64,000 nt of DNA from Scilla litardierei (taxonomy: Eukaryota; Streptophyta; Magnoliopsida; Asparagales; Asparagaceae), in the NCBI GenBank assembly GCA_030789695.1, contig CM061139.1:103958037-104022036 (forward strand), read 5' to 3'. The first letter of the stretch is position 1. Every line of letters begins with the position of its first letter. Shown in pieces: positions 54,476 to 64,000 of the stretch. The notes below the pieces were generated by a model. That model was not told the DNA's origin and made no database searches. It saw only the letters and a list, made by a program, of their open reading frames with translations. The translations under genes were made by a program, and so were the position numbers.

Positions 54476-57400
54476 ATGCATGTATGCTGATCTAGGACTG
54501 CGATTAATTAATTGATTGCTTCTTTAAATTTATGCGATACGTTTAAAATGTTTTTAGATGTTTAAAAATTTTATATGATAAATTTTAAACATGAAATTTT
54601 TTTAAAATGATGTTTTAAATTTATGTGATATTTTTAAAACTGATTTTAAAACTCTAAAAATTTATGCGATAAGTTTAAAAGGATTTCAGATGTTTAAAAA
54701 TTTTATATGATAAATTTTTAAGCATGGAATTTTTAAAATGATGTTTTAAATTTATGTGATAAATTTTAAAACTGATTTTAAAAAAGTTCAAAATTTTATG
54801 CGATAAATATTTTAAGTGGCATGCAAATTTTGTGATATGTTAAAACAAGTTTTTATGAGATAAAATAAAATGTTTTGACAATCATATTTTAAATTTAAAC
54901 GTTAAATTTAAGTATGCATGCTAAAATTGTTTATGTGATAAACATTATTCTATTTAATTGTTAAATAGTTGTACACTCTTTTTATGTGTTAAAATTAGTG
55001 TAACTTTATTTTAATGGCTATGTGAATGTCGTCACTTATTTGATAACACAAGACAACCCTCTTAGTTTAGCCATTAAAAACTCGTTAAGATTTATGAGAT
55101 AAATTCTAATGACATGCTATGTTTAAATAAAACATTAACAACACTTTATGACCTAATTCCTGATTAGGGTAGTCCATTTAATGAAAATTTTGATTCTAAT
55201 TGTTATGAAATTAATTCTCATTAAAGGACTTCGCTTTTGCGTTGTTTATAAATTTATTAAAATCCTGATATCGATTAGGATAGTACGTGAACCTTATAGT
55301 TGATAAGGATTTAATAAAAGTTATTAATCAAATCCTAAAATTTTGAATTTAAGGATGCAACTAGTTGATAGGATTAATTAGTTGTTAATAAAAGCCTTTT
55401 AGTCTATGGCACGCATGTAAAATTGACAAGCTTCATTCAATGGACCATGATCCAGTCAATGTGCTTGGCTAAGTTTACTGGATTACCCTAGCTAGTCTAA
55501 GGGATAGTGATCCTGGCTTAGTCAATTCCTTGGCTGTGCGCTGGACCGCAATGACGTGAATATGACTATATGACACCCTGGACTATATCTAAGTCAAATA
55601 CGTTAATAATCTTCTTCAAGATTAGCCGTAGCTCTCCTTGTTTTAGGGGTTGGCAACTATAGGAACCATGTTCCAGTTGTTGAGCTACACTCAAGCTGTG
55701 ACATGGCAACCTTGTAGAAACCAACTCCTTAAATACATAAGATGAAATCTTGACTTGACCCAAACCATCGTGTCGTGAATACACCGAGCGTTGGCGTAAG
55801 TTAAGTCAATGATGTAATCTAGATAGATGTAGTCTAAGTCCTGACCCAAACCGACGTATGGTGAATACACCGAACGCCGGGACAAGACAGGCTAGACACG
55901 AAAACAAGGGTCCGAGTAGACTAGACATTGTGATTTGGATGAGCACACTCATGATCACAAATGTCTAGGGGTAAAAATTGATAAGAGGGTCATATCTGAT
56001 ATGATCGATTAAGAGTCATCTTCCGATTACAGAGTCAAGCAACTTGTTAAGCTACACTCAAGGTTGTTAGGCTCAGGGTGATTGGACCTCTTACCCATTT
56101 ATTTAATTCGATTAAATCGTTCATTGTTAAAGTTTAGAATGATCGTAAAAATAGTGGGAGAATATAAATAGATAAAAGCCATTCTACCTATATTTAATAT
56201 TGAACATATGCTAAACTAGGGCAGTTCTAAGTTTACAAATGGAATCAAAATATAATATTTTAATGGAATTAGTTAACTGGTCAATAGGTTGATTAATTGA
56301 ATATCAAGTTAAATTCTAATTGATAGAACTAAACTATATTCTCGTTGACATTAAAATGACCTTCTAAAGAACAGACTTAAGACTATGATTTCATTAAGTT
56401 CCGGGTCCAACAAATAAATTCACGCTACATGTCACTCGCCTCTATATGGGGCAGCTTGAACATATAGGATATTCGAAGTATGTTTCCCCTTACAACTTGT
56501 TGAGCAACCCTCAAAGTTGTATGGAAAAACAATTTTGATCCGCAAAGTTCAAGAATTCGATCAAACTGTTTGAGTCGAATACGAGTGCATGAGCGGTGCA
56601 AGACTATACATCCCAACCGGATCTTGAGACAAGCAACTTGTTGAGATACACTCAAGGTTGCAAAGCTCAAGCGTTTGGATACATGAGATGCTTGCATAGC
56701 TATTCATTTATGTTGGGCTATTTAATATCTAAATATAATTTAGAAAAGGAAGAAGGTACTCCGGAAAGTCAATTGAGAAAGCTGGTTATATTTACCATTA
56801 GTAAAGGCATAAGTAGGAGGAAATGAAAATGTGACATATTTTGATGTCACGATTTCAGAATAATTGTTATACAAAAGACGTCTAACACATTTTGACGAAT
56901 GTCGTCACCTTGTTTCTGAAGTAATGTTTTGTGTTAGTAATTTGTAATAACTATAATATATTAAATGTAAATATATAAATACATAAGATAGTAGCAAACT
57001 TATATGGCAAAATAGACTAGACCGTATCGAGAGACTAAGCTTCACAAGTCACATAAAGAGTGGTCTGGCCTCTCGTATTATGAAGTCTGCAGACACTTGT
57101 GAATCTTATCCTCTTAGATATAATGGCCGAAACCCATCTGTAAGACAGTGAGAGAGTGAGTTATCGAACTCAGTCTCGTACATACTGATGTACCCGAGTC
57201 TAGATTTACCAAAATAAGTTATTCTTATATTTTATTAAGACACGTGTTCTTGATGAAACACAAGTCTGATAAAATAAAGAATGAAATGACAAAAGTATTT
57301 AAACTGATTCGATTAGATCGAATGGTCAAATACTTAGCTGCATAAAATCTTGCGTAATTAAAAGAAAATGTGATTTTCTCTCAGGTCAAGTCTGTTAACA

Positions 57401-58295
57401 CATCGGTGTGTTAAAAGATATGTATCACACTTAGTTAGACTTGGTGCGATCAATAACAAGTGACTCTGAGTTAAGTCCTCCCTCTGGGTTAAGTCTCAGA
57501 TAGTAATGCCTAGGTTTTGATAATGTTATATGAGAACATTATCAATAAGATATTCATTAAATCGATCATTAGGAAGTTTTATAATTACTCGAATCTCGTG
57601 AGACGAAGGGTCGAGTTAGACATCATAATTGATGATGACTTAGTCAACTTCTAGGATGAAATTCGGAGTAGTAACTCCGATTTATAACTTGATGCAATCA
57701 GAATAGGTCCGTGTGCGTAAATAAATTTCAGAATTTAGTTTACGTGCCCGTCATTTTCTGCAAGTAAATCTTTAAGTTAAAAGATTGGTGCAGAAAGAAA
57801 ATCGTGAAGTACAATCATGTTGGTCGAGAACGGTTTTCATCCTAATTCCTATAAAACGGATTATGATGAAACCGTTTTCGCCAGCAGATGTGTACAGATC
57901 TACTCGGACCAAACTCGATGTAAATGCTCATGTTGACCATGAAAATTGGAGCATTCACTTATAAGTTCGTTTTTCTAAATATGATTTAAACGAACCAACT
58001 TATATGAATTAGCCAGAAAGTTTTCAAGGTCAGTAGGAGCATATAAATTACATGCGAGGCATCAAAGGGATGGAACATTTATTTTGACAAAGTAATCAAA
58101 AAGGTTTGACACTTTATCAGAAATAGATTTGAGCCATTTGATATGACCAGTAACAAATTTAAATGATTATCGTAAGGTACGATGAACAGGATAAGATCCA
58201 AGGAAATAAAATATTATGGATTCCGAAAGACCAAGTGCATTATTTGAATGAGATTCAAATGGTTGGTCTAACATAAACATAGAAACCCCTTAAGT
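54476..58295 (+). other. Non-coding interior of the old Copia-like element
   Basis: AT-rich. A direct repeat of about 130 bp occurs twice (about 54526-54655 and 54656-54790). Between 55660 and 56680 four related imperfect hairpins of the form CAACTTGTTGAG...CTCAAGGTTG occur, and the motif GACCCAAACC...GTGAATACACCGA appears twice (55757 and 55844). Traces of Copia RNase H may begin near 58190, but nothing earlier is readable as gag or pol. Confidence 0.45.
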
Positions 58296-58400
58296 CTATA
58301 CTGTAGACGGTTTTAGCAGATCCACTCACAAAGGCTCTACCACATGAAGTCGGAAAAACTTATGTGTAAAAATGGTATAAGATACCAAGATAAATGGGCT
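58296..58400 (+). pseudogene. Copia RNase H C-terminal relic
   Basis: Reads VLADPLTKALPHEVGK, the near-universal end of Copia polyproteins, then a stop, with MGIRYQ-like remains after a shift. Followed by the tract AAGTGGGAGA (58408-58417), a Copia polypurine tract. It fixes the direction (plus) and the 3' end of the element. Confidence 0.7.
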
Positions 58401-58417
58401 TGAGTGCAAGTGGGAGA

Positions 58418-59205
58418 TGTAGAGAGATGATGCCCTCGAGGCTATTTATCTATGTGTGTATAGCACAAACGTCTTGTTCGAAATAACAGTAAGCTGTTTG
58501 GTAATAATTTATCTAAGTTATTATATAATGTAGTTAACATTAGATATTAACTTAGGTAAAATCATAAGACTTTATGCAAGGCCAAATATGTATCGAGATG
58601 AGTATCTCTGTCATGGAGAAATGCTTGACCGTCTGTAGTATAAGTCTAAAAGGGTTCGTGGTCTTAGATGTTTCGAGACAAGGATATCGAAACATCAGAT
58701 AGACCATTGTGTCTTAGTCTTCATCGTTTAGCGGTGGCGATGATCTCATGATCGTTTGACTTGGCGAAGTCGGAGACGAGACACGGGTGCTCATTAGAGA
58801 ATGAGTTCACTGAACGATCCACAAGAGTTATCATATGGTTATATTGACCAATCTGTCAATGATAACTCTTAGTGATGATAGGCAAGTTGGTCTTTTGACT
58901 TGAGGTCATTTTACGAACCTGTGCGTGAATGGTGCCACTTAGATCACTGACCTAGCTTCAAGGCTAGGCCTATCAAAAAGTTTTTGATTGGGTGTCACTT
59001 GAAGCGTACGAGGAGAGTAATGACCAAGAGAGGATTCGTCTCTCCCAGTCAATGGGAGTTAGTGTCGTAGAGTTAGTTCGGTCTTTAGTGAAATCTCTGA
59101 TCAGAGTATGTTGGAAGAAGTCCAACATTATTTGACTAAAGATCGATTGAAACTAACCGGATTCAAGTTATTAGGGGTGACAGTTTGACCATACCCTAGA
59201 CTTGA
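58418..59205 (+). repeat. Copia 3' LTR remnant
   Basis: Starts TGTAGAGAGATGATGCCC right after the polypurine tract. It resembles the start of the LTR at 53243 only loosely, so the two may be different families or old copies. It is cut at 59206 by the next element. No gene. Confidence 0.5.
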
Positions 59206-59800
59206 TGTAACGCCCCGCTCCCCAGGATACCCGATAAGTACGAATCCGTATCAGGTATTCCCAAAGAGGCTGGTGCTACGAAGGAAATACAAAATTACAA
59301 ACACAAGCAGGTCCACTGTGCACTGCTGGGATAGTACATGTAGCATTCCAGACAACCCAAAACACAAGAGAACCAATAACTCAAACACTGATCTATATAA
59401 ATAAAACTGTTCATATACAACTTCCTTATACAAAACCATATACAATATACCCACATCTCAATAAGGTACAAAAACTCACATCTTACCCAAGTACAACACC
59501 ACTCCCAAGTCATCCACACTTCTCACAACCCGCAACTCCAACCAACTGAGTCAAGGGGCCTCCAACTCAAAGAACCAACCTGAAAAGTCAACGGTGGGGC
59601 ACGTCAACGCGTGACCCAGTAGGAATTCCATATCTCAACTAGTCCTTACATGAAGTGTGGAAAGGGTGCACGTGAGTAGGCAGAGTGTATGTCATGGCAT
59701 AAACATCTACTGTAGTAAATGAAGTAACAACTATAGTTATGAACATGTGAAAGCGTGCACGTGCAACAGGTAAGGTGTACAACAATGGTATACAACATAA
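59206..59800 (+). mobile_element. Ty3-type LTR start, runs into gap
   Basis: Starts TGTAACGCCCCGCTCCCC, a chromovirus-type LTR beginning. Non-coding up to the N run. Confidence 0.4.
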
Positions 59801-60300
59801 NNNNNNNNNNNNNNNNNNNNNNNNNNNNNNNNNNNNNNNNNNNNNNNNNNNNNNNNNNNNNNNNNNNNNNNNNNNNNNNNNNNNNNNNNNNNNNNNNNNN
59901 NNNNNNNNNNNNNNNNNNNNNNNNNNNNNNNNNNNNNNNNNNNNNNNNNNNNNNNNNNNNNNNNNNNNNNNNNNNNNNNNNNNNNNNNNNNNNNNNNNNN
60001 NNNNNNNNNNNNNNNNNNNNNNNNNNNNNNNNNNNNNNNNNNNNNNNNNNNNNNNNNNNNNNNNNNNNNNNNNNNNNNNNNNNNNNNNNNNNNNNNNNNN
60101 NNNNNNNNNNNNNNNNNNNNNNNNNNNNNNNNNNNNNNNNNNNNNNNNNNNNNNNNNNNNNNNNNNNNNNNNNNNNNNNNNNNNNNNNNNNNNNNNNNNN
60201 NNNNNNNNNNNNNNNNNNNNNNNNNNNNNNNNNNNNNNNNNNNNNNNNNNNNNNNNNNNNNNNNNNNNNNNNNNNNNNNNNNNNNNNNNNNNNNNNNNNN
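59801..60300. other. Assembly gap, 500 N
   Basis: Exactly 500 N, a round number that usually stands for unknown length. Open frames reported across it would be meaningless. Base composition changes from AT-rich to GC-rich across it. Confidence 1.
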
Positions 60301-62155
60301 GCCCCTCCCCGACTCGGTTCCGACCCTACAACAGGCGACGAACTAAAAACTAATGTACAAGCTGTGGCCCAGCACTCATAAATTTAAACGAAAACATTGT
60401 TCTTTAAATATCATAGCATGTGTCTATCCCCCCACGCCAAGCACCGGGCGAGCAACGCGCCGCCCCGCCTAACTGACCTAGGACACCCACGAAATCTGGG
60501 ACGCACAGTCCCGCTCCCCCTGCTCCCAGAAACCCACCAACAACTTTCCCCATGGCGAAAGGGGTGCACTGGGGCTCGCCTCGCGGAACCGATTCGGCCA
60601 GACACCAAATCAGGATAGACCAGTGCGTCCCACCCCGAACCCGTTTGAGACCGCCCCAAATGCACCACGGGAAGACAACATCCCCCTCCCCCAGACAGGA
60701 CACGGGGATGTTGGGGGCATAATGGGATAATGGGAAAATTGCGTAGCTCTTGCAAGAAGCCAAGACATGTGACCCGGATCGGACCGGTCGCAAGACAGAA
60801 ACCCCGAAATATACGCCCTGTCCTGAAATGACAGCGGCCTTGTCCCGTCACGACAGCGCCCCGATGCGACTCAACATAACGAAAGGACGCTGGTTCAACA
60901 CGCCATCAACAGCAACATGCCCCCCAAGGGGCCAGAGTGCCGGATACCGCCAGGAAAAAGTGATTCCCGAAGCGCGTGATTCCGCAGAGCCCATGAGCGA
61001 CGCTAATCCACGGCGTTACCTAAGAGAAATCCGTCCGCAACACCTCGCTATAAATACCCCCCCTCCAGAGGTTAGGGTAAAGGAGGAAGAAAGACGGGAT
61101 TCCTCTCCCCTCACTCCGGGCATGAAGCGGCCCTAAACGCCCCACCGAGCTACGAAAAAAGCCGATAGCCACTGACGAACTTCACTTCCCCCGACGAGGG
61201 GCGCCACGGCCCCGCCACCTCCGTCCGGATATTCCCCTTACACGCGGAAGGACCCGCCCGCCAGCTTGCCTCCTGCTTGTTACTGTATCAAAAGGCAGGT
61301 TCAGACGGCCGCCCGCGTGCCGTAACACCCCCATTAACGCCGTCCCCCTAGGCGCCGCCACCGCCACCTCGTCCTCAACCTCCCCGGGGTTCCCCCTCGG
61401 TGCGCAGGATTCCTAGCGAGGAACTCTCCAGCGCGGCGGCGGCAAGGCAGATCGCGAGGAAGCGAGGAAAGGAAAAGGAAGAAGCTCCACCCGACAAACG
61501 AGGGTCAGCCCCCCGAAGGGGGAACCACCACGGGACTTCATCCCTGATTAAACCAAATGGTGGTTCACGGCACGTCGGCCCCTCCCCGGACAACGAAGCA
61601 GAAGGAACTAGGCGGTCAGTAAAAGGGAAGACCGCCCGGCAACCGGGATCTACCCACCCCGATATAGCGGGCGACGAGTATAAACCACCGCCCATCCCGA
61701 CCATAGGCTGGGTCACACCTGCGCTATCACTGTAAATATCATCTAAATCTCTGGTAAAGGTTGATGAATAATATTCCTCCTTATGGACGCCTTCCCTGAG
61801 CCCAAGAGCACAACAGCTGGGAGGTCCACCGGGCACAGTGCGGTGGAAGTCCCGCGAAAATCACAAACAGGTCCGATAAACACATCTCAGCAAAAACCAC
61901 AACCTTCTCAAAAAGTCGGGCTCCCCCAAAATCCGACCCAGCCGCCACATAAAGCGGCGCGCCGTTATGAGGTAACGCCCCACCTGGTTACCACGCGGAA
62001 TGAGACCTCGCGATCCCGCAACAGCGGGCAGTACCCCGCGGAAACAACATATCCAACCCTGAGCTTGGACCCAAGCCCAAGTCCGATTAAAGGATAATGT
62101 TACGCCATCCGAGACGAACCGGGCTTCCGCCTCGCACTCGAATGCCGGGGGCAAT
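60301..62155 (+). mobile_element. GC-rich Ty3 (Tat-like) interior, poorly resolved
   Basis: TATAAATA at 61049-61056 and CCGTAACA at 61320-61327 could mark a degraded 5' LTR. An open stretch at 61400-61735 (basic, Arg/Pro-rich) and one at 61783-62097 have no recognised domain. It ends in GCCGGGGGCAAT, a polypurine tract for the LTR at 62156. CpG is dense. I do not call any gene. Confidence 0.4.
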
Positions 62156-63103
62156 TGTTACGACCTAAAGATCGTAGGAGCCCGACTCCCGCCCGGATCC
62201 GTTAACATACCCCATTAACTCACCTTTACGCAAAAGGGCCGCCGCCCCGAAAATCCGGGGCATAATGGAGACAGTCGCGCCTTGCAGCGCTCCCCGAACC
62301 GGCCGGGGCGGACCACCGCAGCCGGCCGAGGCGGACCACCGCAGCCGGCTGACTCTTAGTCCGACGCTAACGACAAACAACCTAAGGATAAGGACACCTG
62401 ACACGCACGTCACCCGACCATCCGACAAAGCACCCCCTGACGGAAAAGCCACCTGACAGATAACGCTTTCACTTTCGGCTCTGACATCCCGACAAAAGCA
62501 CCCCTGGGCCGTTGCGCCGCCTGACAAAGGCAGGTCAGAGACTCATGTTCCTGGCGTCCTTGTCCGAAGCCTCCGCCGACACCCGAGCCAGCTCAGCACG
62601 CCTAGTCATCACCCGTCAGGTATAAATACCCCTTCTCCTCTTACGGAGAGGGGGTGGCTACAGAATTCTCTCTCATTCAGCTATTCACACACGAGTGCAA
62701 AGGTCTTCCATATCTTTGTGCTCCCACCTATAGCTCGCCACGCGCGGTCGACACACCGTTAGTCCGACCGGCGTGACCAGCCCCCCATTTTAAGCCCTAT
62801 CACTGACTTAGGCATCGGAGGGGCTAAGGGTTGAACCCCCAACCCAGCCCTTCTGACGAGTTGTTCGTGTTGCAGGAGAGCTCGCCTATCAACACCAGCC
62901 GGCGTCACCCCCCTGCCGTTCAACCTTGTCCAACCGCATCCGGCGAGGTTCAGCCCCGTGACTGTCACTGGCGTCCTGATCGACTTCTTCACCCCACTAA
63001 TCGCTTGTCAAATAGCCTACCTAAACCCTCTTCTCCACATAACCACCGTGCCCTTGGTTCCCATTAATACAAATTCATTGTACGCGAGTTCCACCTCGTA
63101 ACA
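62156..63103 (+). repeat. Tat-like 3' LTR
   Basis: 948 bp with perfect 8-base inverted ends TGTTACGA...TCGTAACA. TATAAATA at 62621-62628. U5 has CTGACTTAGGCATCGGAGGGG-like sequence, as in the Tat LTR at 21159. The candidate right duplication is ATAAA (63104-63108). It lies 40 bp downstream of the Athila integrase stop. Confidence 0.7.
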
Positions 63104-63143
63104 ATAAACTAATACTAAAGAGTTATGGAAAGAACACACCTAT

Positions 63144-64000
63144 TCAGTTACCACCCGAGGGTGGGTCTGTAAGTAGCGTGGTGTCGTCCTCCTGTGGCCA
63201 TGGCTCTTGATAGTGCTTCAAGCGCTGGCCGTTGACCTTGAACTCATTGCCATCTTTCGGGTTAACTAAGGTAACTGCTCCATGTGGATAACTCATTTTT
63301 ACAATATAAGGTCCATTCCACTTGGAGCGTAGCTTTCCTGGGAAGAGATGCAAGCGTGAATTGTACAAGAGCACTTTTTGGCCTGGAACAAATTCTCTCC
63401 TCAGTATGGTGCGATCATGTGCAACTTTCAATCTTTCTTTTGCCAATTTTGCATTGTCGTATGCTTCTCTCCTCAGCTCCTCAAGTTCAACCAATTGCAA
63501 CCTGCATAAACAAGAAGAAGAATCAGCATCAAAATTTAATTTCTTCACTGTCCAAAAAGATTTATGTTCAATTTCGATGGGCAAATGACAATGCTTTCCG
63601 AAAACAATACGGTTAGGAGACATCCCTAATACGGTTTTGTAGGCGGTACGGTATGCCCACAATGCTTCAGGAAGTCGAATGCTCCAATCCTTTCGAGTAG
63701 GATTCACTGTCTTTTGGAAAATATTCTTTATCTCCCTGTTTGCCAACTCCGCCTGGCCATTAGTTTGGGGGTGGTAAGGTGTAGAGACTTTGTGCTTCAC
63801 CCCAAACTTTGTCATCAAGTTGCAAAAAGGTAGTTGCAGAAATGGGAGCCTCCATCACTAATCATCGCCTTGGGCACCCCAAACCGTGCAAAGATATGTT
63901 CCTTCATGAACTTGAGTACGACAGATGCATCATTTGTCCTGCAAGGGATAGCTTCAACCCATTTAGACACATAATCAATAGCAAGTAAAATAAAAGTATG
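63144..64000 (-). pseudogene. Athila integrase, one frameshift, runs off the window
   Basis: On the minus strand from 64000: [39 protein letters not shown], then a one-base shift near 63820 and [20 protein letters not shown] followed by [11 protein letters not shown]. The three catalytic acids (Asp in AIDY, Asp in ISDG, Glu in QAEL) are present. The C-terminal part ([58 protein letters not shown]) is open for 224 codons to the stop at 63144. The motifs are those of the Athila lineage. In the cell it would insert element DNA. Only the single shift separates it from an open frame; upstream domains lie outside the window. Confidence 0.9.

Noticed and set aside
59755..60381. Frames spanning the N run
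   Set aside because: The interior is entirely undetermined sequence.
60404..62527. Several GC-rich frames on both strands
   Set aside because: CpG-rich retrotransposon or LTR sequence with few stops by composition; none shows a gag or pol motif.

Overview
This window is plant nuclear DNA made almost entirely of nested LTR retrotransposons. I recognise no host gene, tRNA or rRNA. Every coding region I can place belongs to a plant LTR-retrotransposon lineage: Copia gag with CCHC knuckles and an initiator-Met-tRNA primer site, Ty3 Tat with an extra RNase H, and Athila with a tRNA-Asp primer site. The setting looks like heterochromatin of a flowering plant, probably a eudicot; I cannot name the species. 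A 500-N gap lies at 59801-60300.

Layout. 1-843: LTR fragment (minus) inserted in a dead Copia gag (846-1340, minus). 1341-3971: unassigned non-coding repeats. 3972-7039: SIRE-like solo LTR (minus) split by a second one (plus, 4775-6319). 7176-8086: start of a Ty3-type LTR. 8087-20612: a gag-only Copia element (TR-GAG type) with three LTRs and two internal regions, bounded by one target-site duplication, GGTAA. 21159 to about 53160: a decayed Tat element (LTR, PR, RT, RNase H, extra RNase H, IN, 3' tandem repeats, antisense ORF). Its antisense ORF is split by element E1 (26999-52743, duplication CATGA), a non-autonomous Athila-like element. E1's own 3' LTR is split by a fused pair, F (31652-39674) and G (about 39678-51467), which share one duplication, CGGGC. 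F carries one long acidic ORF. G carries gag-protease and an Athila-type downstream ORF but no RT, RNase H or IN. 53243-59205: old Copia-like remains. 59206-63103: pieces of Ty3 LTRs around the gap. 63144-64000: Athila integrase (minus), running out of the window.

Three patterns stand out. (1) The transcribed part of all four F and G LTRs carries five consecutive stem-loops with a constant loop, TTTGCAAGAGATTGG, and stems that change but stay self-complementary. (2) At least six different LTR families here carry clusters of perfect or near-perfect palindromes or short inverted repeats, almost always upstream of the TATA box; two of the palindromes differ only by paired, symmetry-keeping changes. 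(3) Element G has a second palindrome cluster plus TATA box inside its body, ahead of its downstream ORF, which looks like an internal promoter.

How the parts relate: the elements are parasites of one another rather than a pathway. E1, F and G lack polymerase and would need proteins from an autonomous Athila relative. The 63-64 kb Athila integrase is from that lineage but is itself frameshifted. All identities and copy comparisons were made by eye, without alignment software.
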